Source: Bariatricus massiliensis (GTDB lineage: Bacteria; Bacillota; Clostridia; Lachnospirales; Lachnospiraceae). Taken from it: 64,000 nucleotides of DNA. Positions within the stretch are counted from its first letter, which is position 1. Every line of letters starts with the position of its first letter. A program made the translations under genes and the position numbers. Location: NCBI RefSeq assembly GCF_900086725.1, contig NZ_LT574836.1, positions 390,034-454,033 on the forward strand, read 5' to 3'. The notes under the pieces were generated by a model. The model did not search any database and was not told the origin of the DNA. It saw only the letters and a list, made by a program, of their open reading frames with translations. Shown here piece after piece: positions 43,754-52,739 of the stretch.

Positions 43754-44869
43754 ATGCCAGAAAACAGAAGAGAAGAAGATTCATATGAGTATTGGCTTGC
43801 ATGCCTGCACGGGGTAGGAAATCAGAAAAAGCGGTATCTAAGAGAACGGTGGAGAGGGGCCGCAGAGCTATATAATATAGAAGAAACAAGAATACGCTCA
43901 GAGGAGCTATTAGATGATAAAGAAATGGAAGCATTCCAAAAAAGCCGCAGAAATTGGAAAATCAAAGAAAATTATGAAAGATTCTGCGAGGGGGACATAC
44001 GGTTCATACCCTATTATTCCGGCGAGTATCCGCAAAAGCTGAAGGAGCTGCCGGCAATGCCGTATGCGCTGTTTGTAAAGGGCCGGATCCCGGCGGCAGA
44101 CTGCCCCGCAGCCGCCATTGTGGGGGCCAGAAGGTGCAGTGGGTATGGGGAGCAGATGGCTCTTTCTTTCGGGGAGGAGCTGGCGAAAAATGGATTCATC
44201 ATCGTGAGCGGTATGGCGAAGGGAGTCGACGGAATCGCCCACAGGGGAGCGTTGAACGGTGGAGGACTCACCTATGCGGTGCTTGGCTGCGGCCCGGACA
44301 TCTGTTACCCGAGGGAGAACAAAGGCTTGTACAGGGATATTCTGAAAAAAGGCGGGATTCTATCCGAATATCCGCCCGGTACGATGCCCCTGCCAATCCA
44401 TTTCCCGGCCAGAAACCGCATTATCAGCGGCCTTTCTGATATCGTGCTGGTGATAGAAGCACGGGAGAGAAGCGGGTCACTGATTACGGCGGATATGGCG
44501 CTGGAGCAAGGACGGGACGTTTATGCCCTTCCCGGGCCGGTGACCAGCGAGCTGAGCAGGGGGTGCAATTGCCTGATTAAACAGGGAGCGGAGGTGCTTT
44601 TGAGCCCGGATGAACTGCTGCGGGAGAGCGGGATTTGGCAAAGAATATCGAAGAGCGATAACAGTAAAAATTCTCTTAAAAATAAAATAATGCTTGAAAG
44701 TACAGAAAATTTGGTGTATAGTAAGCTCGATTTGTATCCGAAAAGTAAAGAGAAGATTTTGCAAGAAACAGGACTTGGAGCGGCAGAAGTTATAAGGGCG
44801 CTGGTTGCTCTGGAGCTGAAAGGATATATTCATGAAATATCAAAAAACTACTATGTAAGGCATAAATGA
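43754..44869 (+). CDS. dprA: DNA-processing protein DprA
   Basis: DprA loads RecA on incoming single-stranded DNA. The 371-residue protein has a helical N-terminal part, the Rossmann core with VGARRCSGYG, VSGMAKGVDGIAHRGAL, AVLGCGPDICYP and PARNRIISGLSD, and a C-terminal winged-helix-like segment (SKEKILQETGLGAAEVIRALVALE, named by ends). It follows comM and precedes topA, a common order in clostridia. A run of A/T-rich codons separates the core from the tail. Confidence 0.95.
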   Translation: MPENRREEDSYEYWLACLHGVGNQKKRYLRERWRGAAELYNIEETRIRSEELLDDKEMEAFQKSRRNWKIKENYERFCEGDIRFIPYYSGEYPQKLKELPAMPYALFVKGRIPAADCPAAAIVGARRCSGYGEQMALSFGEELAKNGFIIVSGMAKGVDGIAHRGALNGGGLTYAVLGCGPDICYPRENKGLYRDILKKGGILSEYPPGTMPLPIHFPARNRIISGLSDIVLVIEARERSGSLITADMALEQGRDVYALPGPVTSELSRGCNCLIKQGAEVLLSPDELLRESGIWQRISKSDNSKNSLKNKIMLESTENLVYSKLDLYPKSKEKILQETGLGAAEVIRALVALELKGYIHEISKNYYVRHK

Positions 44870-44901
44870 TAAAAGGACAGCATTAGTATGGAGGAGTATG
44901 T

Positions 44902-46980
44902 ATGGCACGTTATCTAGTAATTGTGGAGTCACCGACCAAGGTGAAGACAATAAAAAAATTTCTCGGAAGTAATTACGTTGTAGTTGCATCCAACGGACAT
45001 GTGAGGGATTTGCCGAAGAGTCAGCTTGGCATCGATGTGGAACACGATTTTGAACCAAAATATATCACAATACGCGGGAAAGGAGAGATTCTGGCAAATA
45101 TCAGGAAAGAAGTAAAAAAGGCGGATAAGATTTATCTTGCAACTGACCCTGACCGCGAAGGTGAGGCGATTTCATGGCATTTGACAAAGGCGCTTAAGCT
45201 GGAAAATAAAAAAGTGTACCGTATTAGTTTTAACGAGATTACGAAAAATGCGGTAAAAGCATCGTTGAAGAACGCCAGAGAAATCGATATGGATCTGGTA
45301 GATGCGCAGCAGGCGAGGCGTGCCCTTGACCGTATTGTGGGGTACCGTATCAGCCCGATTTTATGGGCGAAGGTAAAGCGGGGATTAAGCGCAGGGCGTG
45401 TACAGTCGGTCGCTCTTCGTATTATTGCTGACCGCGAGGAAGAAATCAACGCATTTATACCGGAAGAGTATTGGTCATTGGATGCAAGCTTCAAAGTAGA
45501 GGGGGAGAAGAAACCTCTTCTTGCCAAATTCTACGGGACAAAAGATAAAAAAATAACGATACGGAATAAAGAGGAGCTGGATGAGATTCTCAAGGCGCTG
45601 GAGGGAGTATCCTACGAGGTTGCAGAGATTAAGCGTGGAGAGAGGACAAAGAAGGCGCCGCTTCCGTTTACTACCAGTACATTGCAGCAGGAGGCATCGA
45701 AAGCGTTAAATTTTGCTACTTCTAAGACGATGAGGATAGCCCAGCAGTTGTACGAAGGTATCGATATCAAAGGAAATGGTACCGTCGGTCTGATTACCTA
45801 TCTGCGTACGGATTCTACCCGTATTTCCGAAGAGGCGGATGAGAGCGCCAAGGAATTTATCCGCCAGTCTTACGGGGATGAGTATGCGGCAGTGAAAGAA
45901 ACTGTTAAAAAGAATGACGGTAAAAATATTCAGGATGCCCATGAAGCCATTCGTCCGTCCGATGTGACGAGAACACCGGCGGCTATGAAGGACTCATTGA
46001 CAAGGGACCAGTTCAGGCTCTATCAGCTTATCTGGAAAAGATTTGTGGCAAGCCGTATGGCGCCGGCAAAGTATGAGACCACTTCTATTAAAATAGGGGC
46101 GGGAGAGTATCGTTTCTCCGTCTCCGCCTCAAAGGTAATCTTCGAAGGATTCCGTCAGGTGTATGTGGAGGCCGACGAAGAGAAAGAAGGAAGCAACCTG
46201 CTGATGAAGGGGCTGGACAAGGATTCACGCCTCACAAAGGAAGCATTTGATTATAAGCAGCATTTCACACAGCCGCCTGCACATTATACAGAAGCGGCGC
46301 TTGTAAAGACCTTGGAAGAGCTGGGAATTGGACGGCCAAGTACCTACGCTCCGACTATTTCCACAATCATTGCAAGACGGTATGTGGCAAAAGAGAACAA
46401 AAACCTTTACCTGACGGAGCTGGGAGAGGTAGTCAATAATATGATGAAGCAGTCTTTTGAAAGTATTGTCGATGTGAACTTTACCGCCAACATGGAAGGG
46501 TTGCTTGACATGATTGCCGAAGGCAAGGTGGAATGGAAAACGGTAATAAGCAATTTCTATCCGGATTTGGAAGAAGCGGTGGAGAAGGCAGAAAAGGAGC
46601 TGGAGACCGTAAAAATAGAGGATGAGGTTACCGATGTTATCTGCGAATTATGCGGACGGAACATGGTTATCAAATATGGCCCGCATGGACGTTTTCTGGC
46701 CTGCCCCGGATTCCCGGAATGTAAAAATACCAAACCGTATTTGGAAAAAATCGGCGTTAAATGCCCGAAGTGCGGAAAAGACATCGTGCTTCGCAAGACG
46801 AAAAAGGGTAGAAAATATTATGGATGTGAGGATAATCCGGACTGTGATTTCATGTCCTGGCAGAAACCGTCCGACAGGCCGTGCCCGAAGTGCGGGAATT
46901 TTATGGTAGAAAAAGGAAATAAATTGGTCTGCGGGGATGAAAAATGCGGTTATGTGGAAAATAAAAAAAATAATGAATAA
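44902..46980 (+). CDS. topA: DNA topoisomerase I
   Basis: TopA relaxes negative supercoils. The 692-residue type IA enzyme has the TOPRIM domain (YLVIVESPTKVKTIKKFLG start, ATDPDREGEAISWH), the active-site tyrosine in TYLRTDSTRIS, and GIGRPSTYAPTI. The C-terminus has three zinc-ribbon modules: CELCGRNM...CPGFPEC, CPKCGKDI...CEDNPDC and CPKCGNFM...CGDEKC. TGGAGGAG precedes the start. Confidence 0.97.
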   Translation: MARYLVIVESPTKVKTIKKFLGSNYVVVASNGHVRDLPKSQLGIDVEHDFEPKYITIRGKGEILANIRKEVKKADKIYLATDPDREGEAISWHLTKALKLENKKVYRISFNEITKNAVKASLKNAREIDMDLVDAQQARRALDRIVGYRISPILWAKVKRGLSAGRVQSVALRIIADREEEINAFIPEEYWSLDASFKVEGEKKPLLAKFYGTKDKKITIRNKEELDEILKALEGVSYEVAEIKRGERTKKAPLPFTTSTLQQEASKALNFATSKTMRIAQQLYEGIDIKGNGTVGLITYLRTDSTRISEEADESAKEFIRQSYGDEYAAVKETVKKNDGKNIQDAHEAIRPSDVTRTPAAMKDSLTRDQFRLYQLIWKRFVASRMAPAKYETTSIKIGAGEYRFSVSASKVIFEGFRQVYVEADEEKEGSNLLMKGLDKDSRLTKEAFDYKQHFTQPPAHYTEAALVKTLEELGIGRPSTYAPTISTIIARRYVAKENKNLYLTELGEVVNNMMKQSFESIVDVNFTANMEGLLDMIAEGKVEWKTVISNFYPDLEEAVEKAEKELETVKIEDEVTDVICELCGRNMVIKYGPHGRFLACPGFPECKNTKPYLEKIGVKCPKCGKDIVLRKTKKGRKYYGCEDNPDCDFMSWQKPSDRPCPKCGNFMVEKGNKLVCGDEKCGYVENKKNNE

Positions 46981-47113
46981 ATTCGTTGAGTTTATTAGAA
47001 TTGTATGATAACATATTTTTATACACAATTTTTTGTTTATTTGTGTGCATAATTGCAACAATACCTGTGTGATGGAGCAGGAAGATAATTTTCATAGTTC
47101 AATGGAGGCAGAG

Positions 47114-47896
47114 ATGAGCGTACAATTATTAGATAAAACCAGAAAAATCAACAAGCTGCTTCACAATAATAATTCCAGTAAAGTGGTGTTCAATGATATT
47201 TGTGAAGTATTGACGGAGATTTTGTTGTCAAACGTTCTTGTTGTCAGTAAGAAGGGAAAGGTACTCGGAGTCAGTGGATGCGCAGGGGTACCCGTGATTA
47301 AAGAACTGCTGAAAGGAGAAGTGGGCGGACATATAGATGAGATGCTGAATGAAAGATTATTGAGCATTTTGTCTACGAAAGAAAATGTTAACCTGCAGAC
47401 ACTGGGATTTACACCCGAAGTAGTCAAAGGGTATCAGGCAATCATCACACCGATTGACATTGCCGGCGAGCGTCTGGGCACCTTATTTATCTATAAGAAG
47501 AATGCTCTGTATGAGATAGACGATATTATTTTAAGTGAATATGGTACCACTGTGGTAGGGCTTGAAATGCTCCGCTCCGTAAATGAAGAGAGCGCGGAGG
47601 AGACGAGAAAAGAACAGATTGTGCAGTCTGCCATCAGTACACTTTCCTTCTCAGAATTAGAAGCCATCATTCATATTTTTGATGAGCTTGACGGGATGGA
47701 AGGAATCCTTGTGGCGAGTAAAATAGCTGACCGCGTGGGAATCACACGTTCTGTTATTGTAAATGCACTGCGCAAATTTGAAAGCGCGGGTGTTATTGAG
47801 TCACGTTCTTCTGGGATGAAGGGCACATATATTAAGGTCGTAAATGACTATGTGTTCAAAGAACTGGATAAAATAAAAAAAGAAAAGATGAGTTAA
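47114..47896 (+). CDS. codY: GTP-sensing pleiotropic repressor CodY
   Basis: CodY represses amino-acid and nitrogen genes when GTP and branched-chain amino acids are high. The 260-residue protein matches family length. It has an N-terminal GAF domain (MSVQLLDKTRKINKLL start, LSNVLVVSKKGKVLG) and a C-terminal winged helix (SKIADRVGITRSVIVNALRKFE). GGAGG is six bases before the ATG at 47114; longer readings to 47033 add an unlike leader. It follows topA, and no CodY box is clear in its own leader. Confidence 0.96.
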   Translation: MSVQLLDKTRKINKLLHNNNSSKVVFNDICEVLTEILLSNVLVVSKKGKVLGVSGCAGVPVIKELLKGEVGGHIDEMLNERLLSILSTKENVNLQTLGFTPEVVKGYQAIITPIDIAGERLGTLFIYKKNALYEIDDIILSEYGTTVVGLEMLRSVNEESAEETRKEQIVQSAISTLSFSELEAIIHIFDELDGMEGILVASKIADRVGITRSVIVNALRKFESAGVIESRSSGMKGTYIKVVNDYVFKELDKIKKEKMS

Positions 47897-47910
47897 GTTC
47901 TTGAACGGAA

Positions 47911-47947
47911 GAAAAAGGGTGTCAGAAAATCTGATGCCCTTTCTTTT
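47911..47947 (+). terminator. Terminator after codY
   Basis: AAAGGGTGTCAG pairs with CTGATGCCCTTT (two G-U pairs) around AAAAT, followed by CTTTT. Confidence 0.8.
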
Positions 47948-47983
47948 GGAAAAGACAGCAAGCACAGGAAAGGAGAAAGCAAA

Positions 47984-48289
47984 ATGTACGATGGTGATAA
48001 AGCGGTACTCTCTATGATTCAATGTCAGGAGGAAGATAGAGAAATTGACGGGACAGTCTACAAATGTGCGGTAATAGAGTATCAGAAGGAACTGGAGCAG
48101 GTGCATCTGTTGATGCGTACAGGAGAGCTTACGGATATTTCTTTGGATGCGGTCTATGAATGCAGGATTCAGACACTTCAAGGGGAATCTGTGTGTACCG
48201 GAAGGATTAAGGAGCGCTATGAAAACAGAGCGGGAATGATACTGATTCTTCAGATCGTGAATGGATTTTATGAAATAAATGTAAAGTAA
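47984..48289 (+). CDS. Small hypothetical protein between codY and groES
   Basis: I do not recognise this 101-residue soluble protein. It is acidic and predicted mostly beta-rich: VYKCAVIEYQ, LEQVHLLMRTG, AVYECRIQT and MILILQIVNGFYEINV read as alternating strands, a little like a PilZ-associated or small barrel domain, but no PilZ signature is present. AAAGGAGAAAG precedes the ATG, so it is likely translated. It has codon use like its neighbours and ends 21 bases before the groESL promoter. Confidence 0.75.
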   Translation: MYDGDKAVLSMIQCQEEDREIDGTVYKCAVIEYQKELEQVHLLMRTGELTDISLDAVYECRIQTLQGESVCTGRIKERYENRAGMILILQIVNGFYEINVK

Positions 48290-48310
48290 TTATAAACTTT
48301 AAAAAGGATG

Positions 48311-48339
48311 TTGACAAATAAAAGTCATAGTGCTATTTT
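48311..48339 (+). promoter_or_regulatory. groESL promoter
   Basis: TTGACA (48311-48316) and TATTTT (48334-48339), 17 bases apart, upstream of the CIRCE operator. Confidence 0.75.
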
Positions 48340-48354
48340 ATATCTAGACAGTTT

Positions 48355-48381
48355 TTAGCACTCGTTTTAATTGAGTGCTAA
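48355..48381. promoter_or_regulatory. CIRCE operator (HrcA site)
   Basis: TTAGCACTC and GAGTGCTAA are perfect arms nine bases apart, an exact match to the CIRCE consensus bound by the heat-shock repressor HrcA. It lies in the groESL leader. hrcA itself is outside the window. Confidence 0.98.
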
Positions 48382-48409
48382 CAAAATAGAGAAACAAGGA
48401 GGAATCACA

Positions 48410-48697
48410 ATGAAATTAGTACCATTAGGTGACAGAGTTGTATTAAAACAGTTAGTAGCAGAAGAGACTACAAAGTCCGGGATTGTATTGCCGGGACAGA
48501 ACAAAGAGAAGCCGCAGCAGGCGGAAGTCGTAGCGGTAGGACCCGGAGGAATGGTCGACGGTAAGGAAGTTACAATGAATGTTGCTGTGGGAAATCAAGT
48601 TATTTATTCCAAATACGCAGGAACAGATGTAGAGGTGGACGATGAAGAATACATCATCGTTAAGCAGAGCGATATTTTGGCAGTAATTGAAAAATAA
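48410..48697 (+). CDS. groES: Co-chaperonin GroES
   Basis: GroES caps the GroEL folding chamber. The 95-residue protein has MKLVPLGDRVVLKQ, the mobile-loop SGIVLPGQNKEKPQQAEVVAVG and the VIYSKYAGTDVEVDDEEYIIV core, all typical. The ATG at 48410 follows AAGGAGG; the frame extends to 48371 but that part lies in the CIRCE. It is co-transcribed with groEL 18 bases on, under HrcA control. Confidence 0.98.
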   Translation: MKLVPLGDRVVLKQLVAEETTKSGIVLPGQNKEKPQQAEVVAVGPGGMVDGKEVTMNVAVGNQVIYSKYAGTDVEVDDEEYIIVKQSDILAVIEK

Positions 48698-48715
48698 TTT
48701 GAGAGGTGATTAGAA

Positions 48716-50341
48716 ATGGCAAAAGAAATTAAATACGGCGCAGACGCCAGAGCAGCATTAGAATCAGGAGTAAACCAGCTTGCGGACACAGTCAGAGTAA
48801 CGCTGGGACCAAAAGGAAGAAACGTAGTACTTGATAAATCTTTCGGAGCACCGCTTATCACGAACGACGGTGTGACAATAGCAAAAGAAATTGAATTGGA
48901 AGATGCTTTTGAGAATATGGGAGCACAGCTGATTCGTGAAGTTGCATCCAAGACAAACGACGTAGCAGGCGATGGCACCACAACGGCGACAGTACTTGCT
49001 CAGGCAATGGTACATGAAGGAATGAAGAATCTGGCGGCAGGGGCAAATCCGATTGTACTCAGAAAGGGTATGAAGAAAGCGACAGATGTTGCAGTTGAAG
49101 CAATTGCTAAAATGAGCAGCAAGGTAACAGGTAAGGACCAGATGGCAAGAGTCGCAGCCATTTCAGCCGGCGATGACGAAGTGGGTGAGATGGTTTCCAA
49201 CGCTATGGAAAAGGTTTCCAACGATGGAGTCATCACGATTGAAGAATCAAAGACAATGAAAACAGAACTTGATTTAGTAGAAGGCATGCAGTTCGACCGT
49301 GGATATGTATCCGCATATATGTGTACAGACATGGAAAAGATGGAAGCAAATCTGGAAGATCCGTACATTCTGATTACAGATAAGAAGATTTCTAATATTC
49401 AGGAATTACTTCCGCTTTTGGAGCAGGTAGTACAGTCTGGCGCTAAGCTTCTTATCGTGGCGGAAGATGTTGAGGGTGAAGCTCTTACAACATTGATTGT
49501 AAATAAACTGCGCGGAACATTCAATGTAGTTGCTGTCAAAGCTCCTGGATATGGTGACAGAAGAAAAGCTATGCTTGAAGATATTGCGGTTCTGACAGGC
49601 GGACAGGTAATTTCCGATGAACTCGGTCTTGACTTGAAAGAGACAACTCTTGATCAGCTGGGCCGCGCGAAGTCCGTAAAGGTACAGAAAGAAAATACAG
49701 TGATTGTTGACGGTATGGGAGAGAAAGCTGCAATAGAAGCAAGAATCGGACAGATCAAGGCACAGATTGAAGAGACTACATCTGACTTTGACAGAGAGAA
49801 GCTTCAGGAGAGACTTGCCAAGCTGGCAGGCGGTGTAGCGGTTATCCGTGTAGGCGCTGCTACTGAGACAGAGATGAAGGAAGCAAAACTCCGCATGGAA
49901 GACGCATTGGCGGCTACAAAAGCGGCAGTAGAAGAAGGCATCGTTGCAGGTGGTGGTTCCGCTTATATTCACGCGGCTAAAGAAGTAGAAAAGCTTGCGG
50001 ACACACTGGACGGCGACGAAAAGACAGGAGCCAAAGTAGTCCTCAAGGCTCTGGAAGCCCCGCTTTACCACATCGTAGCAAATGCAGGACTTGAAGGCTC
50101 TGTAGTTATCAACAAAGTAAGAGAGTCTGCAGAGGGCGAAGGTTTTGACGCATATACAGAAGAATATGTAAACATGGTAACGGCAGGTATCCTTGACCCT
50201 GCAAAGGTTACAAGAAGTGCACTGCAGAACGCTACAAGTGTTGCTTCCACATTGCTTACAACAGAATCTGTTGTGGCTAACATCAAAGAAGATATTCCGG
50301 CCATGCCGGCAGGCGGCGCTCCGGGAATGGGCATGATGTAA
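48716..50341 (+). CDS. groEL: Chaperonin GroEL
   Basis: GroEL is the ATP-driven folding chamber. The 541-residue protein has VTLGPKGRNV, the ATP-site GDGTTTATVLAQ, PIVLRKGMKKA, AAVEEGIVAGGGSA and the short PGMGMM tail. Length is standard for Firmicutes. GAGAGGTGAT precedes the start. A clear terminator ends the operon. Confidence 0.98.
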   Translation: MAKEIKYGADARAALESGVNQLADTVRVTLGPKGRNVVLDKSFGAPLITNDGVTIAKEIELEDAFENMGAQLIREVASKTNDVAGDGTTTATVLAQAMVHEGMKNLAAGANPIVLRKGMKKATDVAVEAIAKMSSKVTGKDQMARVAAISAGDDEVGEMVSNAMEKVSNDGVITIEESKTMKTELDLVEGMQFDRGYVSAYMCTDMEKMEANLEDPYILITDKKISNIQELLPLLEQVVQSGAKLLIVAEDVEGEALTTLIVNKLRGTFNVVAVKAPGYGDRRKAMLEDIAVLTGGQVISDELGLDLKETTLDQLGRAKSVKVQKENTVIVDGMGEKAAIEARIGQIKAQIEETTSDFDREKLQERLAKLAGGVAVIRVGAATETEMKEAKLRMEDALAATKAAVEEGIVAGGGSAYIHAAKEVEKLADTLDGDEKTGAKVVLKALEAPLYHIVANAGLEGSVVINKVRESAEGEGFDAYTEEYVNMVTAGILDPAKVTRSALQNATSVASTLLTTESVVANIKEDIPAMPAGGAPGMGMM

Positions 50342-50374
50342 ATAGTACGGTCAATGAAAGATTATGAAAAATTT

Positions 50375-50406
50375 GAAAACTCCTCGCAAGAGGAGTTTTC
50401 TTTTTG
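50375..50406 (+). terminator. groESL terminator
   Basis: GAAAACTCCTC (50375-50385) pairs with GAGGAGTTTTC (50390-50400) around GCAA, followed by TTTTT. Confidence 0.92.
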
Positions 50407-50459
50407 TATTAAAGATGTTACAATAAATAGAAACAAACAAAAGATTGCGGAGGTTTGGT

Positions 50460-50951
50460 ATGAGTGATTTTTATACAGAACAATTGGTTAAAAGAAAGAC
50501 GCCCGGAAGTGCGGCCGCGCTGAAAGTGCTGCTCATTTTAGTGACAGTACTCAGCGTTGCGCTGGTCTTCATTATACCATTTGCCATTATAGCACCGGTC
50601 ATCATGGTCTGTGTCGATTTCTTTTTGTTCAGGAATATGGATTTAGAGTACGAGTATCTGTATGTGAACGGGAATCTTGATATCGATAAGATTATGGCCA
50701 AGGCTAAGAGAAAAAGAGTGTTTGAGATGAATGTCAATGATATGGAAGTAATCGCACCGGCAGGAGCGCCGGAGCTCAGACAGTATCAAGGACTCAAATC
50801 TGAGAATTACAGTTCCTGTACGGCAGGAGCAAAGCTTTATGAAATGGTCGTCATCCAGAACGGCACAAAGAAAAGAATCATATTTGAGCCCAATTCGGTA
50901 ATTCTTGACGGCCTTCGTATGCTGGCTCCGAGAAAAGTATTTCTTTCATAG
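50460..50951 (+). CDS. Hypothetical membrane protein
   Basis: This 163-residue protein has a short polar start (MSDFYTEQLVKRK), two closely spaced hydrophobic helices at about 18-60, then a soluble region with YEYLYVNGNLDIDKI, KAKRKRVFEMNVNDMEVIAP and a C-terminal IIFEPNSVILDGLRMLAPRKVF. It looks like a membrane-anchored domain with a PH-like or beta-rich cytoplasmic part. I recognise it as a conserved unknown of Lachnospiraceae type but assign no function. GCGGAGG precedes the ATG at 50460. It is followed by the guaB promoter. Confidence 0.78.
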   Translation: MSDFYTEQLVKRKTPGSAAALKVLLILVTVLSVALVFIIPFAIIAPVIMVCVDFFLFRNMDLEYEYLYVNGNLDIDKIMAKAKRKRVFEMNVNDMEVIAPAGAPELRQYQGLKSENYSSCTAGAKLYEMVVIQNGTKKRIIFEPNSVILDGLRMLAPRKVFLS

Positions 50952-50968
50952 GAGAATTGAAAAAGGGG

Positions 50969-50998
50969 TTGACACCCGACTGCGTTCTATTGTATGAT
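50969..50998 (+). promoter_or_regulatory. guaB promoter
   Basis: TTGACA (50969-50974), an 18-base spacer and TATGAT (50993-50998), about 50 bases before the start. No guanine riboswitch is seen. Confidence 0.75.
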
Positions 50999-51047
50999 AA
51001 CGGATAAAATATATGTTTACTTACGAGAAAGAGAGGAAGAAAAAATC

Positions 51048-52502
51048 ATGGGAAAGATTATCGGAGAAGGAATTACATTTGATGATGTACTTTTAGTACC
51101 GGGTTATTCAGAAGTGATTCCGAATCAGGTAGATTTGTCAACTTATCTGACAAAGAACATTAAATTAAACATACCAATGATGAGCGCGGGGATGGACACA
51201 GTCACGGAACATAGAATGGCCATTGCGATGGCGCGTCAGGGCGGCATTGGTATTATTCATAAAAACATGTCTATTGAGGCTCAGGCCGAAGAAGTCGATA
51301 AGGTAAAGCGTTCTGAGAATGGGGTAATCACAGATCCGTTTTATCTTTCACCAGAGCATACGCTGGCGGATGCCAATGAATTGATGGCGAAGTTCCGCAT
51401 CTCGGGTGTGCCGATTACAGAAGGGAAGAAGCTGGTCGGCATCATCACAAATCGTGATTTAAAGTTTGAAGAAGATTTCTCAAAGAAAATTAAAGAATCT
51501 ATGACATCGGATGGCCTGATTACGGCGCCGGAGGGTATTACTTTGGAGGAAGCCAAGCAAATTCTTGCAAAGGCCAGAAAAGAAAAACTTCCGATTGTGG
51601 ACAAGGACGGCAACTTAAAGGGACTTATCACAATCAAAGATATTGAGAAGCAGATTAAATATCCGCTGTCCGCAAAGGATTCTCAGGGACGCCTGCTCTG
51701 CGGAGCGGCCATTGGTATTACCGCCAATTGTCTGGAGCGTGCGGAGGCACTGGTGAATGCCAAGGTTGATGTTGTAGTGCTCGATTCTGCCCACGGACAT
51801 TCTGCGAATGTACTTCATACGGTGGATATGATTAAGAGTAAATTCCCAGAACTGCAGGTGATTGCAGGAAACGTTGCCACAGGTGAGGCTGCGGAGGCTC
51901 TTATTAAGGCAGGAGCAGATGCGGTAAAAGTCGGCATTGGCCCGGGATCAATCTGTACAACACGAGTTGTAGCGGGAATTGGGGTTCCTCAGATTACTGC
52001 GGTAATGAACTGTTATGAAGCTGCCAACAAATATGGGGTGCCAATTATCGCCGACGGTGGAATCAAATACTCAGGCGATATGACAAAGGCCATCGCTGCG
52101 GGAGCGAATGTCTGCATGATGGGAAGTATTTTTGCCGGATGTGATGAAAGCCCGGGAACTTTTGAATTGTATCAGGGAAGAAAGTATAAAGTGTATCGTG
52201 GCATGGGTTCTATCGCGGCTATGGAGAACGGAAGTAAAGACCGTTATTTCCAGAGCGACGCAAAGAAATTGGTTCCTGAAGGGGTAGAAGGACGTGTGGC
52301 CTATAAGGGAACGGTGGAAGATACGGTGTTCCAGCTCATGGGCGGCCTGCGTTCCGGTATGGGATACTGCGGCGCGGCGGACATCGAGACTTTGAAGGAG
52401 AACGGACAGTTTGTTAAGATTTCTTCCGCATCTTTGAAGGAAAGCCATCCTCATGATATTCATATCACAAAAGAGGCTCCGAACTATAGTGTAGATGAGT
52501 AA
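51048..52502 (+). CDS. guaB: IMP dehydrogenase
   Basis: GuaB oxidises IMP to XMP, the committed step to GMP. The 484-residue protein has the TIM barrel with GITFDDVLLVPGYSE at the start, two CBS domains inserted at about 95-210, the catalytic cysteine loop GIGPGSICTTR, ADGGIKYSGD and the flap segment YRGMGSIAAM. AGAGGAAG precedes the ATG at 51048; an upstream ATG at 50994 lies within the promoter. Confidence 0.97.
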   Translation: MGKIIGEGITFDDVLLVPGYSEVIPNQVDLSTYLTKNIKLNIPMMSAGMDTVTEHRMAIAMARQGGIGIIHKNMSIEAQAEEVDKVKRSENGVITDPFYLSPEHTLADANELMAKFRISGVPITEGKKLVGIITNRDLKFEEDFSKKIKESMTSDGLITAPEGITLEEAKQILAKARKEKLPIVDKDGNLKGLITIKDIEKQIKYPLSAKDSQGRLLCGAAIGITANCLERAEALVNAKVDVVVLDSAHGHSANVLHTVDMIKSKFPELQVIAGNVATGEAAEALIKAGADAVKVGIGPGSICTTRVVAGIGVPQITAVMNCYEAANKYGVPIIADGGIKYSGDMTKAIAAGANVCMMGSIFAGCDESPGTFELYQGRKYKVYRGMGSIAAMENGSKDRYFQSDAKKLVPEGVEGRVAYKGTVEDTVFQLMGGLRSGMGYCGAADIETLKENGQFVKISSASLKESHPHDIHITKEAPNYSVDE

Positions 52503-52523
52503 GTAGAATGAAGCAGTTTATAA

Positions 52524-52576
52524 GGGTGTCGCAAAATCATCAAAATAGATGATTGAGCGATACCCTCTTATTTTTG
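52524..52576 (+). terminator. guaB terminator
   Basis: GGGTGTCGC and GCGATACCC pair (one G-U), with an inner ATCATC/GATGAT stem, followed by TCTTATTTTT. Confidence 0.82.
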
Positions 52577-52641
52577 AGGCAATTGGAGGATAAAAGTTTA
52601 AGAAAATTCTAATGAATTGTTCAATAACTCTTCACCGATTA

Positions 52642-52647
52642 TATGAT
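52642..52647 (+). promoter_or_regulatory. -10 element of the amidase_2 transcript
   Basis: TATGAT with a weak TTGTTC 19 bases upstream. The start of RNA would fall at about 52654, exactly where the leader hairpin begins. Confidence 0.45.
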
Positions 52648-52654
52648 AAGATAT

Positions 52655-52714
52655 ATTATGTGCTGATCAAGTTGGATGGAGGCCGCAAGAAAGCCTTTAG
52701 GGACGGCACATAAT
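52655..52714 (+). ncRNA. Structured 5' leader of unknown class
   Basis: ATTATGTGC (52655-52663) pairs perfectly with GCACATAAT (52706-52714), closing a 42-base loop that contains an AGGC/GCCT hairpin and a GGATGGAGG purine block that could pair or sequester. It lies 26 bases upstream of an amidase start. I could not match it to a named riboswitch. Confidence 0.5.
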
Positions 52715-52739
52715 CTAAACGGAAGATGGATGAGTAGTT

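Noticed and set aside
52655..52714. Known riboswitch (c-di-GMP, c-di-AMP, purine or SRP RNA)
   Set aside because: None of the conserved core strings of these classes is present, so the leader is left unassigned.
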